Below, piece after piece: positions 61,977 through 63,016 of a DNA stretch of 64,000 bases (the stretch's first letter is position 1; each line of letters opens with the position of its first letter). The DNA is from Aphrocallistes beatrix. Lineage: Eukaryota; Porifera; Hexactinellida; Sceptrulophora; Aphrocallistidae. Below the pieces are notes generated by a model. The model was not told the DNA's origin and did no database searches. It saw only the letters and a list, made by a program, of their open reading frames with translations. Both the position numbers and the translations under genes were made by a program. The stretch lies in the NCBI GenBank assembly GCA_963281255.1, contig OY725506.1, positions 186,001 through 250,000 on the forward strand, written 5' to 3'.

Positions 61977-62305
61977 ATTGACGTTATTGTTATTGTTGTT
62001 GACTTCCTTACACTGATTTTCCTCTTTTAGGAGATCCCTTATTTGGCACTGGTTCAACCCGTCTAAGCACGATTCGTGTTCTCCGCGGGTTATCCTGGGA
62101 GGAAGTGCTGCAAAGACTTCCACAGGACGATACGGAGGCCGAAAACGAGGGTATCTACCTGAGTTTGAAGGCGCAGCATGGGAAGTATTACTGTTTGTTA
62201 GTTCTAGCGACGACAGACCCTGGCGCTTTCGTTGTCTATCGTCCGAATATTGGACGAGTCAATGCTCTGATGAGATCTTCTGATTTACAGCAGACTTACA
62301 GAAAG
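14912..62305 (+). CDS. SBNO: Strawberry notch homologue (SBNO), 19 exons visible, 3' end off window
   Basis: SBNO proteins are nuclear DExH-box helicase-like regulators acting downstream of Notch and other pathways. Exons: 14912-15013, 15697-16267, 16363-16964, 17494-17770, 18284-18424, 18488-18808, 19071-19323, 19430-19576, 19707-19897, 23380-23621, 24102-24342, 24875-25037, 25175-25287, 27227-27456, 27677-27903, 28432-28680, 30437-30666, 30862-31026, 62031-62305. The phases are consistent throughout, giving 1580 residues so far. Residues 1 to about 560 are acidic and low complexity, with AT-hook-like KRGRPRK. The helicase core follows: Walker [11 protein letters not shown] (about 660-669), DECH (775-778), [32 protein letters not shown], and motif-VI-like [11 protein letters not shown] (about 1297-1307). 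Exon 19 (LSWEEV ... GIYLSL ... VVYRPNIG) matches the family C-terminal domain. The stop is outside the window. Long introns 9, 13 and 18 contain other genes. Identity is secure; the exon 11 donor (CG|GTACTC) is the weakest boundary. Confidence 0.95.
15255..15357. mobile_element. MITE, CATACTTG family, copy 1 (SBNO intron 1)
   Basis: The left end reads CATACTTGTCAACC and the right end is its imperfect reverse complement (TTGGCAAGTAT). Internal GGGACATTACTTTCAACTT matches copy 2 in inverted orientation. Related copies are at 18004-18252 and 28162-28376. Confidence 0.7.
15453..15650. mobile_element. Rearranged pogo/mariner-like MITE (SBNO intron 1)
   Basis: Compared with the clean copy at 24467-24637, bases 15453-15572 are the right half in the same orientation and 15573-15650 are the left half inverted. 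As a result the terminal motif GGAGTCGACTGTA occurs twice in direct orientation. Confidence 0.7.
18004..18252. mobile_element. MITE, CATACTTG family, copy 2 (SBNO intron 4)
   Basis: Ends CATACTTTCCAACTGTCC and GGTTGACATGTATG are inverted. The interior is built of CCCGC-TAAAA units (five TTCCCGCTAAAA-type repeats). It fills half of intron 4 and stops about 30 bases before the exon 5 acceptor. Confidence 0.75.
19590..19700. repeat. GCCACTCTACCACTAT-type tandem repeat, SBNO intron 8
   Basis: Short imperfect repeats of GCCACTCTGCCACTATACCACT. The complement resembles the unit of the ATG3 intron 3 minisatellite (GTGGCAGAGTGGC), so the same simple motif has expanded in two genes. Confidence 0.6.
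20024..21088 (-). CDS. Orphan multi-pass (7TM) membrane protein, nested in SBNO intron 9
   Basis: A 354-residue single-exon gene antisense to SBNO. There are about seven hydrophobic spans, the first at residues 17-45 after a short N-terminus, with basic loops after TM1, TM3, TM5 and TM7, so N-terminus outside and C-terminus inside. It carries SRKLYLKL after TM5, matching [10 protein letters not shown] in the array proteins at 43283-61381, and has the same spacing of spans, so I place it as a distant member of that family. A Lys/Glu/Thr loop ([11 protein letters not shown]) separates TM6 and TM7. A TATATAAA lies about 40 bases upstream of the ATG, indicating its own promoter. I do not recognise the family; ligand and function are unknown. 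Confidence 0.8.
   Translation of the reverse strand: MILFHRHYFFENYSGIHITIYVFTFINLILSLVIMGLGSLWLVYYVRKSYFVTLKIRSYKDPRNHNQNEILTNCKVEFVKSTLISIISFLEINMHLTIWVWSVVKSFYWYEKNDKDEHNSGDYVRIISASLPLILITLVGSLVCILTSYLSKAYSVKREVEFREKVLFFWIFVQLVPIICFIPVLKHLGFEHLKFFHRVFYICVFVNQIVVYSVLSRKLYLKLVWRKMDAYFEDITLHRKLIKMCRDFKRGSILYLVALILGLVYLILATLECINHIQTKETKETKGKITSEDKLLNNVLRLVNILFLSLLFGVSLWLHLSVFVSAVRRLFTKSSVFKLQNKHKQNYVPLIGEN
21696..23133 (-). CDS. CFAP119/C1a-32 (CLAMP)-like protein, 2 exons, nested in SBNO intron 9
   Basis: Exons (minus): 23133-22582 and 22100-21696, phase 0 join, 318 residues. Exon 1 starts MKRTSPTK, then a Pro/Glu-rich stretch and a helical domain with [20 protein letters not shown] and [12 protein letters not shown]. 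This reminds me of the flagellar central-apparatus C1a-32 (CLAMP) domain of CFAP119/CCDC189, where a FxxEHGF-like helix and an HFxLYKYVF segment are typical. Exon 2 has three SKEIVPE-type repeats and a Lys/Glu coiled-coil tail. If correct it is a ciliary axoneme protein. The family call rests on pattern memory only; gene structure is firmer than function. The donor GAAGAA|GTAAGT and acceptor TTTTGTAG are good. A hAT MITE sits in its intron. Confidence 0.6.
22365..22530. mobile_element. hAT-type MITE
   Basis: Left end CAGCGGTTTTCAACCTTTTT and right end CAGGTTGGGAACCACTG form terminal inverted repeats of the widespread hAT 'CAGxGGTTCCCAACC' type, with GTGGACCCCC repeats inside. It lies in the intron of the CFAP119-like gene, 51 bases from the splice donor. 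No clear 8-bp target duplication is visible. Confidence 0.85.
23644..23870. mobile_element. Foldback MITE with ~85-bp inverted repeats (SBNO intron 10)
   Basis: The left arm TACCGAAACTGGGGCGAC... is repeated in inverse at the right end ...GTCGCCCCAGTTTACGGTA, with almost uninterrupted pairing for about 80 bases and a ~65-base loop. TA at both termini suggests a mariner/Tc1-type target site. It starts 23 bases after the exon 10 donor. Confidence 0.85.
24467..24637. mobile_element. Pogo/mariner-like MITE, complete copy (SBNO intron 11)
   Basis: Perfect or near-perfect 26-base terminal inverted repeats beginning CAGTCGACTCCGCTTAATAG, flanked by TA on both sides. 171 bases, non-coding. It is the reference for the rearranged copy in intron 1. 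Confidence 0.88.
25037..25088. repeat. (TTTG)n at SBNO exon 12 donor
   Basis: The array begins in the splice donor itself (AAG|GTTTGTTTG), as at SND1 exon 15 where the donor runs into (GATT)n. Confidence 0.9.
25671..26801 (-). CDS. Orphan 7TM membrane protein, nested in SBNO intron 13
   Basis: Single exon, antisense to SBNO; 376 residues from the first ATG (26801), or 356 from the second (26741). A TATATATA run lies only a few bases upstream of 26801, so transcription probably starts later and the second Met ([11 protein letters not shown]) is likelier. About seven hydrophobic spans. The TM3-TM4 junction reads RYLNHPYAR, comparable to [11 protein letters not shown] of the array family; TM5 is followed by a long basic loop; a Cys-containing loop ([10 protein letters not shown]) precedes TM7. 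The overall layout matches the array proteins, so it is a divergent relative. Function not recognised. Confidence 0.8.
   Translation of the reverse strand: MYSCFLQTYKSLSLQNRTLKMKSIKITENLLFDIVLFILVCTVLLIITWVVYFIIDCHRLCKQYKLCQQKPLLHPLHADVQYLSKTRKLYNLKTHITKYVLMITISVLEIFNIIWWVASSEVQTALSHHNHTMYSNCSHKNTIALYHAYPFIIPLHCIRIFLTIAYYNMLCILSRYLVARYLNHPYARTMLKYLIWVVVQFLIIGILTINSTIIVSLYMFPLLILIDWILLVKDTKLLSTVLASNLRDIMLYSDNRTFYNRQFAAYRFYRFARLVLIVSNFFLFLTIMFFDMGQLYNNSFYCGFDKVYRRGIDQLYSGRYLIEPTVGVMVLLYSIAMSLPLWMLTLYPIVLKCVKRFREKSDEYRYNYEKLGLIIK
27997..28145. mobile_element. Tigger/pogo-like MITE (SBNO intron 15)
   Basis: Left CAGTGGAACTTTGTTGATACGAA and right end complement CAGTAAACTCATTAATACGG form imperfect inverted repeats with TA outside both. 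Internal 'GATAATACGAAC' phrases are typical of this group. No open frame. Confidence 0.65.
28162..28376. mobile_element. MITE, CATACTTG family, copy 3 (SBNO intron 15)
   Basis: Ends CATACTTGCCAATTGTCCCG and (complement) CATACATGTCAACTTGAG. The interior is CCCGC-rich like copy 2. It stops about 55 bases before the exon 16 acceptor. Confidence 0.75.
28845..30123. repeat. 140/141-bp satellite, nine full units plus a partial (SBNO intron 16)
   Basis: Units start at 28845, 28985, 29125, 29265, 29406, 29546, 29686, 29827 and 29968, each with CTTGACTCCTCGGACG; a truncated tenth starts at 30108. Two unit types differ at TTTGCACTACAG (140 bp) versus TTTTCCATTACAG (141 bp), and at GGTGCATGC versus GGTTCATGC. 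Identity is otherwise nearly complete. Order: A A A B A A B B A, with the trimer (A-TTC, A-TTC, B-TGC) repeated, so a small higher-order structure exists. Confidence 0.95.
30210..30369. mobile_element. Foldback element with ~61-bp arms (SBNO intron 16)
   Basis: Arm 30210-30270 (GATTAACATTCCAAAC...CGTTCCAGG) pairs with 30309-30369 with few mismatches and a loop of about 38 bases. It lies 67 bases before the exon 17 acceptor. As RNA it would make a long, microRNA-precursor-like hairpin, but a MITE is the simpler reading. Confidence 0.85.
31027..32362. other. Start of SBNO intron 18 / upstream region of XPO1
   Basis: No gene seen. Contains a short (AAAC)n at 31554-31578, one CTATTTATAG decamer (31877-31886) and very AT-rich sequence from 31980. 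The XPO1 promoter must lie here if the gene is expressed independently. The start codon context is CACCATGG. Confidence 0.5.
32363..35605 (+). CDS. XPO1: Exportin-1 / CRM1, intact and intronless, nested in SBNO intron 18
   Basis: XPO1 is the RanGTP-dependent nuclear export receptor for leucine-rich NES cargo. A single 1080-residue frame (human about 1071) is colinear with the family from start to stop: [25 protein letters not shown] (importin-beta N-terminal region), [73 protein letters not shown], the NES-groove segment [14 protein letters not shown] with Cys531 (the position equivalent to the leptomycin B target Cys528), [38 protein letters not shown] and the C-terminal [12 protein letters not shown] ... 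[11 protein letters not shown]. No introns, in contrast with most animal XPO1 genes. It is in the same orientation as its host gene. ATGGTTACAATGG offers two start Mets (residues 1 and 4). Confidence 0.96.
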   Translation: MVTMASNPYLLPNNAASLLEFKERLDINLLDQVISCMFEGMGEHQHLAQQLLTQLKEHPDAWTRVDTILEFSNNEQTKFFALQILESVIKSKWKALPREQCEGIQKYIVALIIKISSEQEEMEKHKVYLNKLNIILVQIVKQEWPKNWPSFISDIVGASKTNESLCQNNMVILKLLSEEVFDFSTGQMTQAKARHLKESMCSEFSEVFNLCVYVMDNSASFGLVEATLQTLLKFLNWIPLGYIFETKLFTTLIYKFLQIPNFRNVTLKCLTEIAGITNDTYNEQFLLLFTLVTSQLKLMLPLSTNIREAYQAGRDDEQNFIQNLALFFSSFLREHGELLESKAELHNTLLEALHYLVLISEVDETEIFKICLDYWNALTQNLYKLRFRTIGVLSGPGSMHISNASTPGIALYEDILSKVRQVMIGRMCKPEEVLVVENEQGEVVREFMKDTDAINMYKTMRETLVYLTHLDFNNTEHIMTEKLARQVDGTEWSWKNLNTLCWAIGSISGSMHEDDEKRFLVTVIKELLSLCEMKRGKDNKAIIASNIMYIVGQYPRFLKAHWKFLKTVVNKLFEFMHETHEGVQDMACDTFIKIAQKCRKHFVVVQRGEAEPYVEEILHNISGLICDLEQQQVHTFYEAVGYMISSQIDAEMQEKLIIKYMSLPNQIWEGIIGRATRDISTLHEQEIIKQLAHILKTNVRACSAIGHPFITQLGRIYMDMLNIYKVLSENISQAITTKGPDIMKEPIIRSVRSVKKETLKLISSWVSKAQEPAVVRENFLPPLLGAILLDYNKNVPSAREPEVLSCVTAIVDRLEGLVTEDIPQILDSLFECTLEMINKDLEQYPEHRVNFFKMIYSINKFCFPAFLQIPPQQFKLLLDAIIWAFKHTMRNVAEVGLSILQELLRNVESLEASQSFYQTYYLDLLNHLFSVATDLTHAHGLTLQCSILAYLFTIVEDGKIQAPLFDSMVLTQDPTMNNVRFVKENLANLFQTTYPHIQPTQLQVTIEGLFSFNRNIPAFKDHLRDFLVQIKEFTGEDDSQLYIEEKEAEIRKAQEEKRTIQLAVPGIINPHDRPDDSMEA
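35606..37838. other. XPO1 3' flank with repeat remnants and an orphan 7TM-gene 5' flank
   Basis: No gene. Near 35907-35950 is CAGAAGTATTGAAGAAGAATAAACTT, which recurs near 44745 and 57640 beside 7TM genes. 36188-36265 has a hAT-like end (CAGGGCTGTCCAACT, GGGCCGCA). 36590-36985 is a probable non-autonomous element ending in ATTAATCGAGTTTTAATAGT. From about 37000 to 37480 the sequence follows the upstream flank of the 7TM genes (AATGAATATTTTATCA, TGTTCCACAAAGCC, CACTTCCAGGGTT), but no 7TM coding region is attached. 37538 carries CAGAGGCGTAGCTAGG, a hAT-like end. Confidence 0.55.
38739..42089 (+). CDS. Transposase-like protein with 50-copy VVERATQL repeat
   Basis: A frame of 1116 residues. Residues 13-412 are 50 copies of an 8-residue unit VVER(A/P)TQL, encoded by a 24-bp minisatellite. 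The conserved-looking protein begins near Met at 40032 ([11 protein letters not shown]), about 685 residues. It has Cys/His clusters (CSGC, CHVC...C, CSKCGKF), then [20 protein letters not shown] followed by [20 protein letters not shown], and [14 protein letters not shown]. The Asp, Asp-CxxC, His and Glu order fits an RNase-H-like DDE transposase with a C2 insertion; that is inference. The acidic tail [11 protein letters not shown] ends inside the right inverted repeat. No host function is suggested. Family not identified. Confidence 0.75.
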   Translation: MSKFFEILLYKLVVERVTQLVVERATQLVVERATQLVVERATQLVVERPTQLVVERATQLVVERPTQLVVERATQLVVERATQLVVERPTQLVVERATQLVVERATQLVVERATQLVVERATQLVVERATQLVVERPTQLVVERPTQLVVERATQLVVERPTQLVVERATQLVVERPTQLVVERATQLVVERPTQLVVERATQLVVERATQLVVERPTQLVVERATQLVVERHTQLVVERATQLVVERATQLVVERPTQLVVERATQLVVERATQLVVERPTQLVVERATQLVVERATQLVVERPTQLVVERATQLVVERPTQLVVERATQLVVERPTQLVVERATQLVVERATQLVVERPTQLVVERATQLVVERATQLVVERPTQLVVERATQLVVERATQLVVERATQLVVERALKFYQIHFKVEISDMTKPKVLCSGCRTRLANLETGKLTLEKFEKDRKNLEILPIIEDQQYGTRRITGCTSDNRCHVCQINGSCLNNYMVKLKTHGPKPGRPLEQSPCRTMCSKCGKFLENHNDKFCRNILKHPHSSSEAGKHFAERVEARGFTSKLAAGYIKDTLKKDIHSNPCKPLIDLNHPFDANNRLAITTIKYDGRKSPVLKQLSIESARDIQRLGHLGLGKHSYWELGRILRRDGIVFPSGGIKEAWDEKWSVFGSIFTPITLQMICRENTKNPMPTPFGFCTDIEHLLNIITHNQSDKVSRLKLQIDGGREFLKMSLNIVSMNPGSIYSPTPNSVLSNFVIAMGHGLENYQNLKELFSFPSIQKLFLINAPVQISCDFKVAALIVGIQQASSKYPCPYCLWRNGTSCTGVSNQSRMREEMMNDLAKKHHNVINEPFIHWSESVMEKIALAPLHILLGLVNRLFSESKPNEKATNKKDRQLYKLHCMALCKYNVFRSEYWNGTLEGNSCSRLLDHLDDIPFPASSVCFINALKTLKQVKDKCLGMVRKSGWQDSIQAFREAWRDTGLPWSLKSHILSDHYEEYLTRFENDANAGAALSSEQSGEMLHSRLQKVWDLRFKTRAENPLFSQRLVDCMVTYNYNLNWDRAQRSLENTDEEANNTQEFESESNEHDEERIELHNWLTDSENSDESDSD
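38773..39990. repeat. 24-bp in-frame minisatellite, 50 units
   Basis: Units encode VVERATQL or VVERPTQL, the only common difference being GCT versus CCT in codon 5; one unit has CAT (His) and one GGA in place of AGA on its edge. The length is a multiple of 3, so both strands stay open; the 412-residue minus-strand frame is an artefact of this. Confidence 0.97.
42810..43282. other. Spacer between transposon and first 7TM gene
   Basis: No gene. It includes the array's 3' flanking repeat (TGCATCCAGTCATTCCC, CCATGGCTGGATCCAACCC), which recurs near 45365 and in decayed form near 57030. Confidence 0.5.
43283..44422 (-). CDS. Array 7TM protein 1 (MIP subtype)
   Basis: 379 residues, single exon, starting [10 protein letters not shown]. 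Predicted spans: about 11-31, 63-91, 124-147, 161-182, 184-203, 238-261, 303-333. Basic loops follow TM1, TM3 ([12 protein letters not shown]), TM5 ([12 protein letters not shown]) and TM7 (KLLRRRKKY), giving N-out/C-in like a GPCR. The first outer loop has a glycosylation sequon and Cys (NKSC, 111-114); the loop before TM7 has Cys273 and the [12 protein letters not shown] motif. The tail ends [24 protein letters not shown] lies about 45 bases upstream of the ATG. No DRY, NPxxY or insect gustatory TYxxxxxQF signature is present, so I do not assign a family. Probably a surface receptor or channel; function unknown. Confidence 0.85.
   Translation of the reverse strand: MIPKEDIYRVALFSFVPYLVMTIFTIPYFVHQKIQILQRIKNIPATTIFATDLSKVKKNLKIQSLIYNFIVIISSFEALCCLLLTVGNICTSFDYRLDDPVIVRVVNTNTNKSCTFQYQPETFMFIQASESLVFLLPILVNLFLIVLRRAYLSVPYRRWIVGYSGYFLFRLVYIILSAYFIVTQFFYFALELPFLVFDLYVSLKVSKKFYLLLKGMSEEAKWHSTPQEYKQKQRITKTFAIFQSIPLFAFILGLLLVAAKSIQDLTGITNEYCLVQYLFPNDPISFTIPENIIHISDIISHGCSIIIRICNVILGVIAFLLNLPILTSILVKLLRRRKKYIHVNEWITRPLMERYRADVERHIERRPPFIQAFRSHIIY
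44423..45481. pseudogene. 7TM-gene 5' flank and a TM6-region fragment
   Basis: 44455-44760 is the shared upstream flank of the family. At 44999-45107 a ~110-base fragment matches the TM6 region of other members (compare 52630-52740: TTATTGATTGGA, AATGTTTTTGTTGTTC), embedded between pieces of 3' flank. It is a broken copy with no usable frame. Confidence 0.7.
45482..45740 (-). pseudogene. 7TM pseudogene with internal deletion
   Basis: The 5' end starts [14 protein letters not shown] and continues to KVKKN, then joins directly to the C-terminal tail (ATGGAGAGGTACAGAGCTGATG). About 880 bases coding for TM2 to TM7 are missing, and the tail is out of frame, giving a stop within five codons. The join falls at a short shared AT(G). 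Its upstream flank resembles that of the MIP subtype. Confidence 0.85.
45741..46469. other. 7TM upstream flank plus hAT-like remnant
   Basis: 45780-46230 repeats the family upstream flank. 46313-46460 is a partial copy of the hAT-like MITE seen complete at 53947-54229 (GCGAGCGAA, TTTTGATGCATTAAAATCAGACC). It ends where the P-like transposase begins. Confidence 0.55.
46470..48557 (-). pseudogene. Decayed THAP/P-element-like transposase (THAP9-like)
   Basis: Exon 1 (48557-48402) encodes [15 protein letters not shown] ... and exon 2 starts at 48321 with VCINHF; together they make a full C2CH THAP zinc finger ending in the family's AVPSIF motif. Downstream on the same strand, frames at 48321-47926, 47929-46838 and 46859-46470 carry P-superfamily features: [21 protein letters not shown], a DNYPLN segment, and [26 protein letters not shown] cut here as motifs ([18 protein letters not shown]). 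Two frameshifts, one near 47928 and one in a G-run near 46850, break the frame. P transposases are GTP-dependent DDE enzymes; this copy is presumably dead. Not recognised as a host gene. Confidence 0.8.
48558..49173. other. Spacer between the P-like element and 7TM gene 2
   Basis: No gene. AT-rich. From about 48930 there is a repeat-like stretch (AGGTGTGAAAATTTCGC, TTCTTCAATCAATTCGG) whose end resembles 36910-36930. The block ATGGATGTCAATTGTTATTTATTG at 49116 recurs at 52132 and 55246, marking the 3' side of three array units. Confidence 0.5.
49174..50271 (-). CDS. Array 7TM protein 2 (MD subtype), short tail
   Basis: 365 residues, single exon, starting [15 protein letters not shown]. Same span layout and core as protein 1 ([34 protein letters not shown]). 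The C-terminus stops at MERYRAGFD, lacking the final ~22 residues ([16 protein letters not shown]) of its paralogues, so the tail is truncated and carries a new end. The 5' leader AATTCTACAACAACATG is shared with the genes at 52280 and 55371, with TATATAAA upstream. Whether the tail loss matters is unknown. Confidence 0.82.
   Translation of the reverse strand: MDSTFDEQIYHIISKVASFALVPYLIITVLTIPYFVHQKIQNSQRMKNIPAATILSIDLSKVKKNLKIQSLVHNFIIIISSFEALCILLITVGIISTSFDYRLVSPLSMRVVNTNTNKSCNFRCQSGTFMFIQASESLVFLLPILLNLFLIVLRRAYLSVPYRRWIVGYSGYFLFRLVYIILSAHFIVTQFFYFALELPFLVFDFYVSFKVSRKFYLLLKGMSEEARLHWKKEYKEKRRASIIFKIFQPITLFIFSLSLILVVAESIRECTHLTNYHCFIQYLFPNYPISFTIPYNILHASGQIRYYSFIIGEICSGILGVMAFLSNLAILTLILVKLVKRRNKYNNVNKWATRPLMERYRAGFD
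51175..51330. repeat. Degenerate ATTCGAACTAACGACTAC tandem repeat
   Basis: About six units of 25-29 bases containing ATTCGAACTAA(T/C)G(A/C)CTAC. Unequal unit length and drift show an old array. Not CRISPR: there are no spacers. Confidence 0.75.
51627..51691 (+). pseudogene. XPO1 3' fragment with internal deletion
   Basis: ACTTATTCCAGAC matches 35326-35338 of XPO1, then about 38 bases are missing, and AATTGGGGTTTGTTCTCTTTTA...AAATATTCC...AAGACC matches about 35377-35425. It is preceded by GTCAGCATTTAGTCATGTG, shared with the second fragment at 55002. Confidence 0.75.
52280..53425 (-). CDS. Array 7TM protein 3 (MD subtype)
   Basis: 381 residues, single exon, starting [15 protein letters not shown]. 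Full-length core and tail ([35 protein letters not shown]; ends [11 protein letters not shown]). The first extracellular loop reads [16 protein letters not shown], with sequons at NQS, and differs strongly from the paralogues, as does the start of TM3. The 5' flank has TATAAATAAAT and the AATTCTACAACAACATG leader. The unit extends at least to 54000 on the right and is close in sequence to the 49174 unit. Confidence 0.85.
   Translation of the reverse strand: MDSTFNEQINKVASFALIPYLIITVFTIPYFVHQKIQISQRIKNIPATTIFSTDLSKVKKNLKIQSLVYNFIIIISSFEALCCLSITFGNMCTSFDYRFNDLVIVRVFNTNTNQSCNYYGKTGNYIFIQTGNSIPFLLPILLNLFLIVLRRAYLSVPYRRWIVGYSGYFLFRLVYIILSGYFIVTEFFYFALELPFQAFDFYVLLKMSRKFYLLLKGMSEEAKRHSTPQEHKEKQRTTKTFAIFQSITLFAFILGLILVVAESIRDSTHLTNGYCFVQYLFPNNPISFTIPENIIHTSHIIYEGCSIIIGICNGIVGVIAFLLNFAILTLILVKLLRRRKKYIHVNEEITRPLMERYRADVERHIERRPPFIQAFRSQIIY
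53947..54229. mobile_element. hAT-like MITE, most complete copy
   Basis: Left end CAGAGGCGTAGCTGCAAGG, right end complement CAGTAGCGGCTCCAC; interior includes GCGAGCGAAGCGAACAAATA. Partial copies or ends are at 37538, 46313 and 51372. Confidence 0.65.
55002..55146 (+). pseudogene. XPO1 3' fragment, 145 bp
   Basis: Matches XPO1 35251-35395 without gaps, with about seven substitutions by eye (for example GGTTCTAACACAATATCCCAC versus the parental GGTGCTAACACAAGATCCCAC). The frame remains open by chance but is cut on both sides by unrelated sequence. No promoter or start is implied. Confidence 0.9.
55371..56513 (-). CDS. Array 7TM protein 4 (MD subtype)
   Basis: 380 residues, single exon, starting [15 protein letters not shown]. 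Core and tail as in protein 3. The first outer loop is shortened and rearranged ([21 protein letters not shown]) and TM3 opens with [15 protein letters not shown] instead of [17 protein letters not shown]3 reads [16 protein letters not shown], identical to protein 1 except one residue, although the N-terminus is of the other subtype; this suggests exchange between paralogues. Leader AATTCTACAACAACATG; the usual TATA is weaker (GATAAATAA). Confidence 0.85.
   Translation of the reverse strand: MDPTIYHRISKVAAFALIPYLIIAVFTIPYFVHQKIQNSQRIKNIPATTIFATDLSKVKKNLKIQSLIYNFIIIISSFEALCSLLITVGTICTSFDFCKQDLKVRIVNTNTNKSCNLYSQTRTFEFAKTSGSLVFLLPILLNLFLIVLRRAYLSVPYRRWIVGYSGYFLFRLVYIILSAYFIVTQFFYFALELPFLVFDIYVLSKVSKKFYLLLKGMSEEAKWHSTPQEYKQKQRTTKTFAILQSITLFTFIFCLIIGAAESILELTYLTNGYCLVQYLFPNIPISFTIPENIIHTSHIIFDGCLIMLGISNGILGVIAFLFNLAILTSIIVKLLRRRKKYIHVNEWITRPLMERYRADVERHKERRPPFIQAFRSQIIY
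56514..58042. pseudogene. 7TM relic and flanks
   Basis: 57062-57157 (minus) is the first ~32 codons of a MIP-subtype gene (ATG at 57157, MIPTKEI...), directly abutting 3' flank sequence, so the rest of the gene has been deleted. 57170-57620 is its upstream flank, and 57640 has the TATTGAACAAGAATAAACTT repeat. No intact gene. Confidence 0.7.
58043..59185 (-). CDS. Array 7TM protein 5 (MIP subtype, divergent middle)
   Basis: 380 residues, single exon, starting [15 protein letters not shown]-terminal 70 residues and the last 60 are almost identical to the paralogues, and [12 protein letters not shown] is retained. TM4-TM5 ([21 protein letters not shown]), the Cys-rich first loop ([16 protein letters not shown]) and the region from TM6 to TM7 ([21 protein letters not shown]) differ widely. 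One sequon (NKS) is kept. TATAAATA and AATGTTAGATTCTAG upstream match protein 1. The mosaic pattern points to conversion at the ends or selection for new ectodomains. Confidence 0.85.
   Translation of the reverse strand: MIPTKEIYRVASFSLVPYLVMTLFTIPYFIHQKILISQRIKNIPATTIFSTDLSKVKKNLKIQSLIYNFIIIISSFEAIALLLSTTEYICSIFGLCQEYYLEETVENTNTNKSCEILYNTKLGVFFVASSSLVLLIPILVNLFLIVLRRAYLSVPYRRWIVGYSGYFLFRLVCIILTEFFLPTQHFKFLMELPFSLFDFCVYVNASKKFYLLLKGMSEEAKWHSTTQEYKRKKREAKVFGILRSIYLFTLTFGLIIVVMLSIENLTKITKNSSCLLQYVLPNTPINYFVPGNFITILYRINYYCRVIRSICTGIVGVIAFLSNLAILTSILVKLLRRRKKYIHVNEWITRPLMERYRADVERHIERRPPFIQAFRSQIIY
59186..60313. other. Region with decayed coding-like segments
   Basis: 59220-59600 is the family upstream flank, interrupted near 59517 by the ACTATTAAAACTCGATTAAT repeat end. 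From 59600 to 60190 short plus-strand frames look protein-like but are broken: segments ending at stops near 59735 and 59814, another with [18 protein letters not shown], then [19 protein letters not shown] ending at 60063, and a 41-residue frame at 60066-60191 ([15 protein letters not shown]). I do not recognise the source; it may be a mobile or viral relic. Confidence 0.4.
60314..61381 (-). CDS. Array 7TM protein 6 (divergent member)
   Basis: 355 residues from the ATG at 61381 ([14 protein letters not shown]), chosen because it aligns with the paralogues and TATATAAA lies about 30 bases upstream; an upstream extension exists but overlaps the TATA. Family signatures are kept: [51 protein letters not shown]. 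The first loop has sequons NST and NTS and a Cys. The tail is short ([19 protein letters not shown]) and lacks the [11 protein letters not shown] block. This is the oldest-looking member of the array and links it to the two intron 9/13 genes. Confidence 0.82.
   Translation of the reverse strand: MVSVTDGIQKVIAFALIPYLIMVLLTIIFFVHQKCRISRQIQKLQDHSNFRIDLETVKKNLQIKSLIHSFVLLIYCYEAVMCILWSISSIYFKYLSPGNSTQQHKPLNTSASCINRDNGIHMFSLFLALAHYILVAMPALINLFLIVLRRAYLNAPYTFWYKRFAIYIIARISIPSLMSQFTVSRYFVEFFVLPFTILDFYAYVKLSRNFYLLLKGLSTEAKFHSTPEDYRRKERIAKVFHVTRNLTLLVFGVGVIMCLMNSIIAFANSVQYSKCIFQYAFPNVPVSFTVPGRLDEICKLVREYCSIIVNIGSIILITMVSLSGLVIFVSIIMILLRRKQVIINDLETSLLNNYD
61382..62030. other. End of SBNO intron 18
   Basis: No gene. 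A (GTT)n microsatellite runs at about 61940-61977, followed by the acceptor CCTCTTTTAG before exon 19. Confidence 0.6.
62031..62305 (+). CDS. SBNO: SBNO exon 19 (C-terminal domain), after a 31-kb intron
   Basis: Listed separately because it establishes the giant intron. The acceptor CCTCTTTTAG precedes 62031. The exon completes the Gly codon left at 31026 (phase 1) and continues the SBNO C-terminal domain: SWEE, an acidic [20 protein letters not shown] and LQQTYRK. It ends in phase 0 at a GTTTGT donor. Further SBNO exons are expected beyond 64000; none is seen at 62306-64000. Confidence 0.9.
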
Positions 62306-62472
62306 GTTTGTATCTTTATTTGTTTATTTTTAAAGTTTGTATCTTTATTTATTTATTTTTAATTTCGTCGCGTTTTAGGATGTTTGTCTTCAAAAATAGA
62401 AACTCCCAAGCCCCACAAATCTAAATATAGTGTCATTTATTATAACAAAACGACTGAAAATGTTGTGAAATA

Positions 62473-63016
62473 TTATATTTTGATGATTTCTAAGTCATCA
62501 TCATAAGGTAGAGCTGTAGTTCTGGGATGGACAACTTCTTCATATCTTGGGGGGTATTCTGGGATTGGGTATTGTCCCCAAGGAGTGCCACCTTCCACAC
62601 CTATAAAACAAAGCTGGTTCAAAGATATATGATCTTCTTAAACCACGAGAAAGTAATTCAGACTTCGATCGGTGTTTTTATTTCTAATCCATGGTTTATT
62701 TGTATGTAAAATTGTATATACGTATTTGTAAAGACTCACTTTGTTGCAATCTAAACGGTCTCGTTTGCATTGCTGTTGGTTGCTGATAAATTGCTCGGCT
62801 ATTCAACTCAGATTGTTGTTCTCTACTTCTCCTTCTCCTTCTCCTCCTATCTCTTGCTGCTGCCTCCTGATTTTCTCTCTTTTCCAATTTTATTTTTTCC
62901 CTTTTGTTGATGCAAAATTTTAGAATAGAACAAATAATACTGCAAATACAACAAGTCAATAACAGACACAACACAGGCGCACCTATTATGTACGCTATTG
63001 ATGGTATCTCAACCAT
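62473..63016 (-). CDS. Small PPxY membrane protein, 2 exons
   Basis: Exons (minus) 63016-62740 and 62600-62473, phase 1 join (CAAA|GTGAGT ... TTTTATAG), 134 residues. Residues 8-33 form a Cys-rich membrane span (CLLLTCCICSIICS), followed by a basic/Arg-rich stretch (RDRRRRRRRSR), a Gln-rich linker, and a tail with PPRY at 109-112 and acidic DDDLE. No signal peptide; probably N-out, C-in, with a cytoplasmic PPxY that could bind WW-domain proteins such as NEDD4-type ligases (inference from the motif). It recalls WBP1/Shisa-like adaptor proteins in layout only. TATAAATA lies about 70 bases upstream. It is antisense to SBNO and falls after exon 19, thus probably in intron 19. Confidence 0.75.
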
